A stretch of DNA of 64,000 nt from Salinimonas iocasae (GCF_006228385.1 NZ_CP039852.1:3364001-3428000), one strand, 5' to 3'. Numbered from the stretch's first letter, positions 1-8,129 are shown. Notes: a model not told the origin generated them from the letters alone. Translations and numbers: made by a program.

Positions 1-126
1 CGACTTGAAACTTGCCCGGATTGTGCACCTGTTAATGCCTGCCCCTTGGATAAGCAGGAAATTCTCGGCGCCTCGTGCTCGTGCCCCACGCCTAACGGTA
101 TTCAGTACGGACAGGTCACCCGATAG
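1..126 (+). CDS. C-terminal end of a possible cysteine-rich protein (partial)
   Basis: Frame 1 is open from the first base to a TAG at 124-126, giving 41 residues with cysteines arranged C-x2-C-x5-C and later C-x-C, rich in Pro. This looks more like the tail of a real protein than random frame, but there is no start and no recognised domain. The next gene starts 50 bases downstream with its own ribosome binding site. It could also be chance open frame. No function is proposed. Confidence 0.4.
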   Translation, partial: RLETCPDCAPVNACPLDKQEILGASCSCPTPNGIQYGQVTR

Positions 127-175
127 CCCCTGCTTATTAACAACGAATGTGCTCAAACACGAAGAGAACCCAGTA

Positions 176-394
176 ATGCTTTCATTGAACGCGACCTTAC
201 TAGGCCAGGTTATTGCCGTTTTGATGGTAATAATGGCGATTGCCGGTTACTACCTGGGCAAAAGAAAAACCCAGACACCGGTATTGACTACAATCATTGC
301 TATTGTCTCGTCACTTTTACCTCCACTTGCGCTGTTATTTCTGATGGCGCTGGTGCTTAAAAATGATGTGGCTGCGCAGTCTGATAATCTTTAG
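176..394 (+). CDS. Small membrane protein, unknown
   Basis: A 72-residue protein with two hydrophobic segments (about residues 5-25 and 34-60) separated by a short basic stretch GKRKTQ, so probably a two-pass inner-membrane hairpin. The ATG at 176 is chosen over an upstream in-frame ATG at base 5 because a purine-rich GAAGAGAA lies about 8 bases ahead and because the upstream extension is Pro/Arg rich and does not look like protein. It is followed 30 bases later by another small membrane protein on the same strand. I do not recognise the family. Confidence 0.6.
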   Translation: MLSLNATLLGQVIAVLMVIMAIAGYYLGKRKTQTPVLTTIIAIVSSLLPPLALLFLMALVLKNDVAAQSDNL

Positions 395-424
395 CAATGA
401 GTAAAATTCTAAGGATGGTGAAAA

Positions 425-712
425 ATGAGTGATTACGCATCTTTCGGTAGCGGCTTGGGTGTTATTTGGCTGGGACTTACCGCCGTTCTTCATTGTGCAT
501 TTGCATTAGCTGTCTGGTTGCAGGCTCGCAAGGGGCAGCAACCCGGCAATGTAACCTGGCTGGTTCCACCTTCAATCTGGGCGTTGGCCACCCTCTTGCT
601 TGGCCCGTATTTCGCTGCTGTATACTGGTTTATTCATCACTCATCGTGGGGTGGGTTCAACAACGACGCAGTACGCTCGCTTAAAGCGCGTCGAAGACAG
701 CTTACTGATTAA
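425..712 (+). CDS. Small membrane protein, unknown
   Basis: A 95-residue protein with AAGGATGG as ribosome binding site. Two clear hydrophobic spans (about 10-33 and 44-70) flank a loop containing QARKGQQPGN, and the C-terminus is basic (KARRRQ), which by the positive-inside rule puts loop and tail in the cytoplasm. Probably expressed with the preceding 72-residue membrane protein. No family recognised and no function proposed. Confidence 0.7.
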   Translation: MSDYASFGSGLGVIWLGLTAVLHCAFALAVWLQARKGQQPGNVTWLVPPSIWALATLLLGPYFAAVYWFIHHSSWGGFNNDAVRSLKARRRQLTD

Positions 713-762
713 TCCGCAAGCTGTGCTATTGCACACATTTTACAACCGTTCATGGAGACCCG

Positions 763-1383
763 GTGAAGTACAAGGGTAAAATTGTTCAGTGGAATGATGA
801 GAAAGGTTACGGTTTCGTTCAACCTGTAGATGGCTCGCAGCGCGTGTTCTTTCATATCAGCGCGTTTACGCGGGGTGATCGCCGTCCGGTCAATGGTGAT
901 TTCGTTATTTACACATTGGCCAGCACCAGTCAGGGTGAAATGCGTGCTGAGCGCGTAACCTACTCAGCAAAAGGAACACGAAAAAGCGCTAAGTCGGGAG
1001 TCAGTAAGGTCCCCGCCATTATTGCTGTCAGTCTTATTGGCGGACTGACCACGCTTTCCGTTTTGGAAGAAGTGCCGGCATTTGTGCCAGCGCTGTATGG
1101 TGTAGCAAGTCTGATCGCGTTTGTGATTTACGCCAAAGATAAATCTGCCGCAAAGCAGGGTAAGTGGCGTACGCCTGAAAGTCATCTTCATCTGATAAGC
1201 CTTCTGGGTGGCTGGTCCGGCGGCCTGATGGCACAATCCTATCTGCGTCACAAATCCAGCAAAACATCATTTCTTGTCGTTTTCTGGATAACCGTATTGG
1301 TAAACATGCTTGCTCTCTCCTGTTACCTTGAGCCGTCGCTTCTTCCAGAGTCATTTCAGCCCTTGCTGAAAAAATATCGTTAA
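763..1383 (+). CDS. Cold-shock domain / DUF1294 membrane protein
   Basis: A 206-residue fusion. Residues 1-66 are a cold-shock OB fold with the RNP1-like stretch KGYGFVQP and the RNP2-like VFFHIS. The rest is DUF1294: three hydrophobic segments with the typical YAKDKSAA and LLGGWSGG motifs followed by an SYLRHKSSK stretch. The start is a GTG preceded by GGAGA at the normal distance; no ATG fits. The family is widespread in proteobacteria; a nucleic-acid binding head on a membrane anchor is seen but its role is unknown. It stands alone between small genes of the same direction. Confidence 0.85.
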   Translation: MKYKGKIVQWNDEKGYGFVQPVDGSQRVFFHISAFTRGDRRPVNGDFVIYTLASTSQGEMRAERVTYSAKGTRKSAKSGVSKVPAIIAVSLIGGLTTLSVLEEVPAFVPALYGVASLIAFVIYAKDKSAAKQGKWRTPESHLHLISLLGGWSGGLMAQSYLRHKSSKTSFLVVFWITVLVNMLALSCYLEPSLLPESFQPLLKKYR

Positions 1384-1529
1384 GCGCAATCCAGCGGTAA
1401 CAGCTTGTTACATTATACCAAGTGTCCAGCGCTGAACTTTCCTCTATCTTGCCAGCCTTACCTGTGTAATTCACTGTGTTTCGATTATCAGGAAAGTATT
1501 CGGTCTTTCAAATATAAGGATATATTGCA

Positions 1530-2042
1530 ATGAAAATCATTCATCTTTTCGCCATAACGCTGGCCACGTCATTTTCCTGCTCAGCCTTCGCGCAAACGAC
1601 ACCTGCCGACGATCAGGACATTGCTTCACAAATCTCGGTTGGGGTGGGACTTGGCACTATGTACAGCGGCCTGGGAGCCAATGTTGCCTGGACCTCACCT
1701 ACCGATCTTAAATATATTTCAGCAGGCTGCACTGCGCAAAAAGAATGTGGATTGGGCATTGGGTGGATAAAAACCGACTTGTTTGACAGCGCCTCTAACA
1801 AACATGGGATGGGCATTTATCTGAGCAAAGTCGACGAAGAATGGCAATGGGATGTGCGCAATGTAGATGGCCGGATGGTGTATGATGGCCAAGAAAAAGA
1901 TGTTTACGGGCTGGGACTGAGCTATACGTATTTTATGAACGGTATAAATAAGTCCGGGACCACCGCCGGTGTGTCTTTTCATGCTACAAACAGTGACTAT
2001 GATGATAAAGAGATCTGGCTGCAACTGGGTTATCAGTTCTGA
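1530..2042 (+). CDS. Putative outer-membrane beta-barrel protein
   Basis: A 170-residue protein with a Sec signal peptide of about 21 residues ending in AFA. The mature part alternates polar and hydrophobic residues in short strands (VGVGLGTMYSG, GLGLSYTYF, TAGVSFHA) and ends in LGYQF, i.e. a C-terminal phenylalanine as used by the BAM machinery. Two Cys (GCTAQKEC) may pair. The best reading is a small eight-strand barrel or a related periplasmic beta protein; I cannot name the family. AAGGATA precedes the ATG. A 147-base spacer precedes it and probably holds its own promoter. Confidence 0.65.
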   Translation: MKIIHLFAITLATSFSCSAFAQTTPADDQDIASQISVGVGLGTMYSGLGANVAWTSPTDLKYISAGCTAQKECGLGIGWIKTDLFDSASNKHGMGIYLSKVDEEWQWDVRNVDGRMVYDGQEKDVYGLGLSYTYFMNGINKSGTTAGVSFHATNSDYDDKEIWLQLGYQF

Positions 2043-2094
2043 TAAATAAATAGCGGCACTACGCTGGCAATACTAACGGAAGAGGAAGATTTAT

Positions 2095-2265
2095 ATGAAA
2101 ACTGTATTTCGTATTGTGCTTGGATTTGTCTTGCTGGCAGCGGCGCTCGCTGCCTATAGCTACGGCCATACCACCGGCACATTTCTGTTTATTGTTGCCG
2201 GCTTCGCCTTAGAAGCGAGCTTTTGGTTCAACCTGTTTCCGGTCAGAAGAAAGGCACCCCGATAG
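2095..2265 (+). CDS. Small membrane protein, 56 aa
   Basis: A 56-residue reading frame beginning MKTVFRIVLG and ending RRKAPR. It has two hydrophobic spans (about 5-21 and 27-49) with a short SYGHTTG turn and a basic tail, and a good AGAGGAAG site 8 bases before ATG. It lies 52 bases after the putative outer-membrane protein, so may share its transcript. The pattern (two short helices, basic C-terminus) resembles many uncharacterised proteobacterial mini-membrane proteins. No function known. Confidence 0.6.
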   Translation: MKTVFRIVLGFVLLAAALAAYSYGHTTGTFLFIVAGFALEASFWFNLFPVRRKAPR

Positions 2266-2336
2266 ACAATCGGTAAAACAGGGCTACGGCCTCATCAAGG
2301 GGTCTTTTAACGGGCAATGTATTTGGGGGAGGCGGT

Positions 2337-2639
2337 TTGAAAGCTGGTCAACACTGGCCCGTTATTGCAGGCTTTAGCGCTACCGTTATCGGGATGATTG
2401 CTTTCGCGGCGCACTGGCATCTGTGGGGCTATTTTGAAGGGCCGTTACCCGGTTACGAAATACTACTTTTCCCCGGTAACATGACGCTTCGCTATTTGTG
2501 GCATCCGTTACTGACAGAAGAGCTGTCTTTAAGCGTAAAACTGATATTACTGTTTGCTGGCCAGTTTTTTGTCGTCACGCTGTTGTGTCTGGGGCTGCGC
2601 ATGCTAATCAGAATAAAAGATAAGCTCATCCGCCAGTGA
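2337..2639 (+). CDS. Two-helix membrane protein, unknown (TTG start)
   Basis: A 100-residue protein. The only sensible start is TTG at 2337, supported by a very strong GGGGGAGG Shine-Dalgarno 5 bases upstream. Hydrophobic spans at about 8-28 and 66-90 enclose a periplasmic loop with many aromatic residues (WHLWGYFEGP), and the C-terminus is basic. It belongs to the run of small membrane proteins at this end of the window. Family not recognised. Confidence 0.6.
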   Translation: MKAGQHWPVIAGFSATVIGMIAFAAHWHLWGYFEGPLPGYEILLFPGNMTLRYLWHPLLTEELSLSVKLILLFAGQFFVVTLLCLGLRMLIRIKDKLIRQ

Positions 2640-2772
2640 CGTTTGTTTTCAGAAACCTCATGTCACGTTAATGTCGCAACATAATGGGATATTTAACTTT
2701 CCACCGTCAGGTATCCAATGCTACAACTACTGGTACCGAGCGGTTAGCCATAAACTTCATAAGGATGTGATG

Positions 2773-3351
2773 ATGCGGTATGTCTCTTTTCTCATTTGTG
2801 CAATAGTACTCACCGGATGTGCATCTGGCCCGCCAAAGGTCCAGCCTGGTGAACAGTTTGCGCAAAAAGGCGCGGTAGTGTCAGCCCCCTCTGATAGCGG
2901 CTGGTTATTGCTGGAACATACTGAAGAGAGTATTGCGCTCGCCCGCCCCTATCCTGAACAAGAATCTGTTGTATTGAATACCTATTATTTCTGGATAGGC
3001 GAAACAGTCAGTGACGATGTGTTTTTTGAAACGCTCATCGAAGGCAGAAAGCAGGTTGGTGACGAAAAGCGCTTTAACCAGCTTGATGTCAGTTACCAGA
3101 ACACGACCTTTCAGGAGCAGTCGTGCCTGAAGTATGAGGGTGTGGCTGAATATCAGCAGAACACTGACAAATTGCCTGCTGGCTCAGCATACTTTACTAA
3201 TCGCGGTTATATCTGCCGATCAAAACTGGATAACGCCAGTGCCATTTTAATGGAAATCTCAATGCGCTCGGCTTCCCCTGAAATGCCCGAACAGACAATA
3301 GCGCTGGGCGAGCGCTTTTTTTCCAATATCCGCCTGACCGAAACGCAGTAG
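2773..3351 (+). CDS. Predicted lipoprotein, unknown
   Basis: The protein begins MRYVSFLIC and has the lipobox LTGC at residues 13-16, so it should be processed by Lgt/LspA and anchored by its cysteine. The mature 175 or so residues have a mixed alpha/beta look with no domain I recognise. The AAGGA at 2761-2765 fits ATG 2773 (7-base spacing) better than ATG 2770 or GTG 2767; an upstream ATG at 2671 would bury the signal peptide. Seventeen bases separate it from the next gene, suggesting co-transcription. Confidence 0.65.
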   Translation: MRYVSFLICAIVLTGCASGPPKVQPGEQFAQKGAVVSAPSDSGWLLLEHTEESIALARPYPEQESVVLNTYYFWIGETVSDDVFFETLIEGRKQVGDEKRFNQLDVSYQNTTFQEQSCLKYEGVAEYQQNTDKLPAGSAYFTNRGYICRSKLDNASAILMEISMRSASPEMPEQTIALGERFFSNIRLTETQ

Positions 3352-3367
3352 CATCAGGAATCGGCCA

Positions 3368-3973
3368 GTGCAAAGTCCTTCAATCTTCATACCTATTGCC
3401 CGATATTTGCTCCTAACCCTGAGTATATTTTGGTTATGTGCATCAGCATTTGCCAGGGAAAACACTGAACTTGTTTCAGTGCTGCTTGAGATGAAGGCTC
3501 AGGACCAGGCTGTGCGTGAAGTAATAAAACAAAGCGGCGTAAATTTGTCGCAAGCTCAGGTTGATCGCATAACGGACACTGACGCGAAACACACCAGACA
3601 ACTTAAAGCGATTATCAGCGATCACGGCTGGCCGTCACTTTCCCTTGTAGGTGAAAATGGCGTTCAGGCGGCTTTTTTGTTGGTGCAGCATTCGCCTGAC
3701 ATCGCCTTTCAAAAAGCCATGCTCCCGCATATTTTTCATGCATATCAGAACAACCAGGGTATCACAGGCCAGGAGGTAGCACTTCTGACTGACAGAGTTC
3801 TGGTCAAAACCGGGCAGCCTCAAAACTATGGTACACAGGCTGATATTACATCGAACACGGTCACATTTTTCCCCATTGCAGATGCCGATGATGTAGATAA
3901 ACGCCGGGCAGAGATGGGCTTACCCCCGCTTATCGACTACAAAGAGATGTTGGAGCAGTTTTATGCAAAATAA
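3368..3973 (+). CDS. DUF6624-like secreted protein
   Basis: A 201-residue protein with an N-terminal signal peptide (hydrophobic 10-28, cleavage near AFA-R). The mature part has the features of the DUF6624 family: QLKAIISDHGWPSLSLVG, a VQHSPD segment, an LLTDRVLVKTGQPQNYGTQ stretch and a terminal RRAEMGLPPL. The family occurs in many bacteria and its biochemical role is not known to me. The start is GTG at 3368. It follows the lipoprotein by 16 bases and precedes the MBOAT-like gene, all on one strand. Confidence 0.7.
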   Translation: MQSPSIFIPIARYLLLTLSIFWLCASAFARENTELVSVLLEMKAQDQAVREVIKQSGVNLSQAQVDRITDTDAKHTRQLKAIISDHGWPSLSLVGENGVQAAFLLVQHSPDIAFQKAMLPHIFHAYQNNQGITGQEVALLTDRVLVKTGQPQNYGTQADITSNTVTFFPIADADDVDKRRAEMGLPPLIDYKEMLEQFYAK

Positions 3974-4015
3974 CGCTGCAGGATGTCGTATTACCTGCTT
4001 GTGGATAATGAACTA

Positions 4016-4492
4016 ATGAGCAGTGCGCAGCGCCTTCGCCACATTACATTACGCCAGTATGTTAAAAAACGTACCGGTGTCGCACTTGGTGCAAGCGGCT
4101 CGATGAGCAATATGCTGCGCCGCTCACTGGGCGCGCCGACATTTTCGGGCTTCTGGCAATACTGGAATCCGGTATGGGGGTATTATTTGAGCCGGTATAT
4201 TGCCCGCCCTGTAGGTAAAGTCACTGTCCCCGGGTTCGCTACTCTGGTGACTTTTGCGGTCAGCGGCGCTTTACATGATCTTGCTGTCAGTGCGGTAAAA
4301 GCAAAAGTTATATTCTTTTTTACACCCTGGTTTCTGTTAATGGGATTAATGGTCGTGATCACTGTTCATACAGGCGTTTCGCTAAAACATCACCGCTGGA
4401 GCACCCGCGCGCTGTGTAATCTGGCGTTAATCGCGGCAGGATTCGCAATGGCGAAAGCAGTAGAAAATCAGTTTCATACCTGGCAAGGCTAA
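4016..4492 (+). CDS. MBOAT-like membrane acyltransferase, short form
   Basis: 158 residues. The segment FSGFWQYWNPVWGYYL near residue 40 resembles the FWRRWH-type motif of membrane-bound O-acyltransferases, and SGALHDLAV near residue 82 resembles the region of the catalytic histidine in that superfamily. Three hydrophobic spans surround these. It is far shorter than standard MBOATs (over 350 residues), so it may be a compact family or a non-catalytic relative. ATG 4016 is preferred over ATG 3983, whose Shine-Dalgarno GCAGG directly abuts the codon. Substrate unknown. Confidence 0.55.
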   Translation: MSSAQRLRHITLRQYVKKRTGVALGASGSMSNMLRRSLGAPTFSGFWQYWNPVWGYYLSRYIARPVGKVTVPGFATLVTFAVSGALHDLAVSAVKAKVIFFFTPWFLLMGLMVVITVHTGVSLKHHRWSTRALCNLALIAAGFAMAKAVENQFHTWQG

Positions 4493-4521
4493 AACAAGCG
4501 TCTCATTGAAAAGGAGATTTG

Positions 4522-4983
4522 ATGTTATTAATGCAGTCCAGAACCCAGCATTTGTTTAGTCTGCTTATTTTTTATTGCATATTGATGGCGGGCTTTGCGG
4601 TAGTGACGCTCATTACTCATCCGCTCAGTGAGTTTTTTGATGAGATGCTTTTCAGTGCGCTAAAGTGGTTCGCCATATTTAGTGTGATATTCCTGTGGCT
4701 GGCAATATTTAACTCCGGTAGGTCAAAACTTACTGAACGTGGTGTAACGCTTGATGAAAGTGGCATCGGTTATGTTTACTGGGGTCGGGAGGTAAAAGTA
4801 TTGTGGCATGAGATAACAAGCTGGAATGTAAAAAAAGGCGTCTTTGGCCAATTTTTTATTAACGGTAAAGACAATAAACACCTACGATTTAGTTACTACA
4901 CTTTTTCTTCGTGGCAACGCGACAAGATTAACCAGGCACTTCTGAACCACTGCCCCGACAAGCAAGAGAAATCAACGGAATAA
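4522..4983 (+). CDS. Membrane protein with PH-like C-terminal domain
   Basis: 153 residues. Two hydrophobic helices (about 9-30 and 42-64) are followed by a beta-rich half: TLDESGIGYVYWGREVKVLWHEITSWNV is split over strands with the YxxxxxEVKxxWHEI pattern typical of bacterial PH-like (DUF304/YcxB-type) domains. The ATG at 4522 has an ideal AAGGAG seven bases ahead; a TTG three bases upstream is less likely. Function unknown; PH-like domains of this kind usually face the cytoplasm next to the membrane. Confidence 0.6.
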   Translation: MLLMQSRTQHLFSLLIFYCILMAGFAVVTLITHPLSEFFDEMLFSALKWFAIFSVIFLWLAIFNSGRSKLTERGVTLDESGIGYVYWGREVKVLWHEITSWNVKKGVFGQFFINGKDNKHLRFSYYTFSSWQRDKINQALLNHCPDKQEKSTE

Positions 4984-5008
4984 GCCAGTCATACTTTAAG
5001 GACAAAAC

Positions 5009-5332
5009 ATGAAAACCATTGTTATTCTTATCAGCACCATACTTTGCTGCTCCTGTGCCACCATGCGCACCATCGATCCTCCGGGAAACCAGGTCAACAT
5101 CTCGTATTTTGGTTACGACAGCTATTGCAAAGATATTCCCCGGGTGTACAGCGGCGTGTCGCATAATTTTTGTGTGTTATATGGTAAGCCCAACGGCTAC
5201 ACGACCAACTTTCAAAAAACGCATTTTACCTACTTACTGGTAGACTCTGTTGTCTCAGCCGCCGCGGACACACTGATTCTGCCATACACACTGGTTACGC
5301 AAACCAGTAAAGGTAATATAAAAGTAAACTAA
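5009..5332 (+). CDS. YceK/YidQ-type lipoprotein
   Basis: 107 residues with a lipoprotein signal peptide (MKTIVILISTILCCSCA, lipid cysteine probably Cys16). The C-terminal pattern VDSVVSAAADTLILPYTL matches the DxxxSxxxDTLxLPYT signature of the DUF1375 (YceK/YidQ) family of short outer- or inner-membrane lipoproteins. The N-terminal half has PRVYSGVSHNF, also family-like. Role of the family is unknown. TAAGGACAAA precedes the ATG. It lies 25 bases after the PH-like membrane gene and 22 before the next small gene. Confidence 0.75.
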   Translation: MKTIVILISTILCCSCATMRTIDPPGNQVNISYFGYDSYCKDIPRVYSGVSHNFCVLYGKPNGYTTNFQKTHFTYLLVDSVVSAAADTLILPYTLVTQTSKGNIKVN

Positions 5333-5354
5333 TCTGAAAAGTCAGGAAATAGCA

Positions 5355-5549
5355 ATGGAATTTATAGCAGAGGCCTTTTTAAAGTTGGTTGTTGCAGGGG
5401 TTAAACTGTTTGAACTGCATACGCTGGCACAGTTCTTCCGGAGCAGGAAAACGACACTTGAAAGATGGGCAGAAAAGTCGACACGGGATCAGCTCGCCGT
5501 TAATGTGATTGAAGAAAATGACGGCAAGCATTTGCCGAAGAACAAATGA
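5355..5549 (+). CDS. Small amphipathic protein, unknown
   Basis: 64 residues, start ATG preceded by AGGAAA. The first 30 residues form one hydrophobic-amphipathic helix (FIAEAFLKLVVAGVKLFEL); the remainder is charged (RSRKTTLERWAEKSTRDQ). It may sit at the membrane surface. It is probably translated from the same message as the YceK-like lipoprotein. No family recognised. Confidence 0.5.
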   Translation: MEFIAEAFLKLVVAGVKLFELHTLAQFFRSRKTTLERWAEKSTRDQLAVNVIEENDGKHLPKNK

Positions 5550-5631
5550 AAACCTGTTTGAAATTTAACCATTGCGTATGAGATAGTTGTTTTTGTTAAA
5601 AGGAATAGCAACAAGGCAAACAAGGAGAGTC

Positions 5632-6066
5632 ATGATGCTACGCAAATCTGCAGCGATGTTAACGCTGTTTACCCTTTTTCCCGTTATCGCCGCTACCCAG
5701 TACGCTGATGTCCTGGTGACACCAATCGATAATGCATCAGCCGTTTGGCAGCGCGCTTCTGATAACACCCCCAAATATCCCGTTGCACTGGCGCGTGAAG
5801 GAAAGCGCGGTTGCGCAGTCATACGGTTTGTAGTCTCTGAAGAAGGGGAAGCTTCAGATATTTCCGTGGTTGAATCTGTTCCTGATGTTGACATGGGTCG
5901 TGAGGCATTAAAGCTGATTCGTCACTGGGAGTGGGTCACAAAAAGCAATAAGACTGCAACAGCAGAAGATAAAACCCTGCGGCTGGATTTTTGTATGGGC
6001 GGAAGCTCTGTGGCTGAAGCACACCAGCGCTGTATGAGGCAGGCAGAATACCGGTGCAGTCAGTAA
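5632..6066 (+). CDS. Secreted stand-alone TonB C-terminal domain protein
   Basis: 144 residues from ATG 5632, chosen for the AAGGAGAG site. An N-terminal signal peptide (MLRKSAAMLTLFTLFPVIAA) is followed directly by a TonB C-terminal fold: KYPVALAREGKRGCAVIRFVVSEEGEASDISVVESVP and the LxLIRHWEW helix. The proline-rich spacer and membrane anchor of energising TonB proteins are missing, so it should be a free periplasmic TonB-C domain. Four cysteines are present (GCAVI, DFCMG, QRCM, YRCS) and could form disulfides. It is unlikely to energise receptors by itself. Confidence 0.75.
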   Translation: MMLRKSAAMLTLFTLFPVIAATQYADVLVTPIDNASAVWQRASDNTPKYPVALAREGKRGCAVIRFVVSEEGEASDISVVESVPDVDMGREALKLIRHWEWVTKSNKTATAEDKTLRLDFCMGGSSVAEAHQRCMRQAEYRCSQ

Positions 6067-6524
6067 CAAATACGTAATCAGCCGTTACAGCGCAATCCCC
6101 TTATCGTCACATGTGCTTACAGTTTATGGCGCCTATAATGTCTTTAATACGTTATGGTCATCGCAGACGTTTTATGTATACCGGCACTGGCCTGACTTTG
6201 CCACTGCTGCCTTATTGTAATTTACTGACGGCTCAGTGTTCATTTTGCTCAGATGGCGAATTTACCCAAATCAACAGCTCTGGCTAATGTCTGCCCCACT
6301 GTTGCCAACGATCTTATAATGGGTTGGGTTCGCTGTAGGTTTATTTTTTTGACTGCCTTTATAAAGACTTCTGGGGTTTCTGACTGTGTGATTTTGTTGT
6401 TTTTGCCCTGTTACAGATGCTCCAAATACGACGGCTACTCGTAAAAGCAACATAATATTTACATTTGCCGCTTTTCGGAATATTCCGGACATAGGTTCCG
6501 GCGCTACCAACTCAGGTGAATAGC
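6067..6524 (+). other. Gene-free spacer with a short palindrome
   Basis: No convincing gene is seen on either strand; the open frames here lack ribosome binding sites and protein-like composition. A perfect 12-base palindrome, CGGAATATTCCG, lies at 6476-6487, 38 bases before the next gene's ATG, and could be an operator. The region probably carries the promoter of the dienelactone-hydrolase-fold gene. Confidence 0.45.
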
Positions 6525-7139
6525 ATGCTCAACGTCATTGTCACAGATATCTTCGGCAAAACGCCTGCGCTTAACCGTATTATTGCGCGCTTATCCGGCG
6601 AGGTGAAAGTCGTCGATCCCTACGAAGGAACCTTCAACCGGTTCAGAGATGAAGCTGAAGCTTACAACAGCTTTTGCAGACAGGGTGGCTTACAAAGCTA
6701 TACCCATGCTTTATGTAATTCCGTTAAATACAACGACCAGCCGCAATATTATATTGGTTTTGGCATTGGCGCTGCTGCATTGTGGCGAGCCTCGGCGCAC
6801 CCGGCCCTTTCCAGGGCGCGGGCTGGCATTGCATTTTATGGTGCCCAGATCAGACATTTTGCCCAGGTTTCACCGCGGTTCCCTATGACGCTGGTACTGC
6901 CCGATTATGATTCAAGTTACTCAGTGGGGCAGATTGTTGAGAAAGTGTCACGGCATAATTTTGTAACGGTTAAACGCACTGCTATGGGTGAGGGGTTCAT
7001 GAATATTCAGTCTGCAAACTACAGCAGCTTTGGGTTTGAAAAATATTGCCGGGCGCTCGCCAGACAATCACTGTACTATGCAAATACGTCAGCAGACGTA
7101 TCCGCAAAAAGCTTTCAGGAATGCATTCGACAGGGTTAA
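6525..7139 (+). CDS. Dienelactone-hydrolase-fold protein lacking catalytic residues
   Basis: 204 residues with an alpha/beta-hydrolase layout like the dienelactone hydrolase family: a nucleophile-elbow stretch IGFGIGAAALW at 77-87, a beta strand plus acidic turn LPDYDS at 125-130, and GEGFMN at 155-160 followed by a YxxFGFEKYCRALA helix. In active members the elbow is G-x-C/S-x-G and the last motif is GHGFMN; here the nucleophile position is Gly80 and the histidine position is Glu156. So hydrolase chemistry is doubtful and a binding role is possible. ATG 6525 has AGGTGA ahead; a GTG at 6516 is an alternative. Confidence 0.65.
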   Translation: MLNVIVTDIFGKTPALNRIIARLSGEVKVVDPYEGTFNRFRDEAEAYNSFCRQGGLQSYTHALCNSVKYNDQPQYYIGFGIGAAALWRASAHPALSRARAGIAFYGAQIRHFAQVSPRFPMTLVLPDYDSSYSVGQIVEKVSRHNFVTVKRTAMGEGFMNIQSANYSSFGFEKYCRALARQSLYYANTSADVSAKSFQECIRQG

Positions 7140-7157
7140 GGATAAACAGGTTATATA

Positions 7158-7514
7158 ATGTCAGGGAAACGACACAACAGATTCGCTGTACTCCAACAAA
7201 GTCATAATATTGAGGATATGGATGTTACCATCAGCTATCATCGCCTGACCGGCCGAGTGCGGGTTTTTATCGACCAGCGCAAAGTGCTTTCGCGACTGAC
7301 ATGGCTATCACCCTTTATAAACCATACCTTTTATATCCAGTCGACAGCCTACCGGCTTCGTATAAAGTCATTTTTCTCCTGGTCTGCAAAATTATACTGT
7401 GGCGCAGTATGTTGTAGTGATGAGCTGTTACCTGCGCGCCGCAAACAGGTTGAGGTCAGGTGGATAACCAGCAGTATACTTTTTCTTACGCGACTTCTTT
7501 CTAAAGTTTTATAG
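7158..7514 (+). CDS. Hypothetical basic protein
   Basis: 118 residues, ATG 18 bases after the previous stop. The middle part (DVTISYHRLTGRVRVFIDQRKVLSR) looks like beta strands of a compact domain; the rest is basic and contains a hydrophobic C-terminal stretch (SSILFLTRLLSKVL). The family is not recognised. Likely co-transcribed with the hydrolase-fold gene. Confidence 0.5.
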   Translation: MSGKRHNRFAVLQQSHNIEDMDVTISYHRLTGRVRVFIDQRKVLSRLTWLSPFINHTFYIQSTAYRLRIKSFFSWSAKLYCGAVCCSDELLPARRKQVEVRWITSSILFLTRLLSKVL

Positions 7515-7620
7515 CTTTCTTTCAATAACTTAAAAAACACTACTCATCAGCTCAAAAGTGTCTTATGTTAAAAAGGACAGTGGCAAAAGACCGCTGAATC
7601 TAATTAACAGGAGCAATGGA

Positions 7621-8019
7621 ATGACCGACATTCACCAAGACAGTACCCCCTCATCAACTCAGCCGCACGGTACACCGATTCGTGATTCTGCGTTGACAGA
7701 GGCGCAACAGGAAGCCAAAACTCACGCCATCGTGGCATACGTATTTATGGTATTGGGATTAATAACCGGCATCTTCTGGCTGGTCGGGGCTATTTGGGCA
7801 ATGGTGAAAAAATCAGATGCCCGCGGCACGCCATTTGAAGATCATTACGCTAATATCATCAAAACATTCTGGATAGGACTGGTGGTATCAATCATTAGCA
7901 TACCACTGGCGGTGATCCTGATTGGCTATATTACACTTTTCGCCATCTGGATTTGGTCTATCTACCGCATTGTTAAAGGCGTGGCCCGACTTAGCGCCAA
8001 TCAACCCTATTACAGCTAA
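7621..8019 (+). CDS. DUF4870-like membrane protein
   Basis: 132 residues from ATG 7621 with AGGAG upstream; an in-frame ATG at 7558 lacks a site. A polar 35-residue head is followed by three hydrophobic segments (about 39-62, 80-112) around the loop KKSDARGTPFEDHYANIIKTFW, which is characteristic of the DUF4870 group (the short stretch with D/E-xHxxN between helices 1 and 2). Function unknown. Confidence 0.7.
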   Translation: MTDIHQDSTPSSTQPHGTPIRDSALTEAQQEAKTHAIVAYVFMVLGLITGIFWLVGAIWAMVKKSDARGTPFEDHYANIIKTFWIGLVVSIISIPLAVILIGYITLFAIWIWSIYRIVKGVARLSANQPYYS

Positions 8020-8129
8020 CTGCCCGTTTTATAATGTATTTATTACCGTGGGTACTGGTAAAGCCGGTGTTGGTAGACTAAGGTTAAATCAGTGCCCCTT
8101 ATCGGGCTAACTTTCAGGAATCACTGTAA

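Noticed and set aside
1034..1474. 146-codon minus-strand reading frame
   Set aside because: Lies over the cold-shock/DUF1294 gene in antisense; composition (Arg, Ser, Cys rich) and lack of ribosome site show it is a shadow.
6253..6444. 63-codon reading frame in the spacer before the hydrolase-fold gene
   Set aside because: No ribosome binding site and unlikely composition; the minus-strand frame over the same bases is no better.
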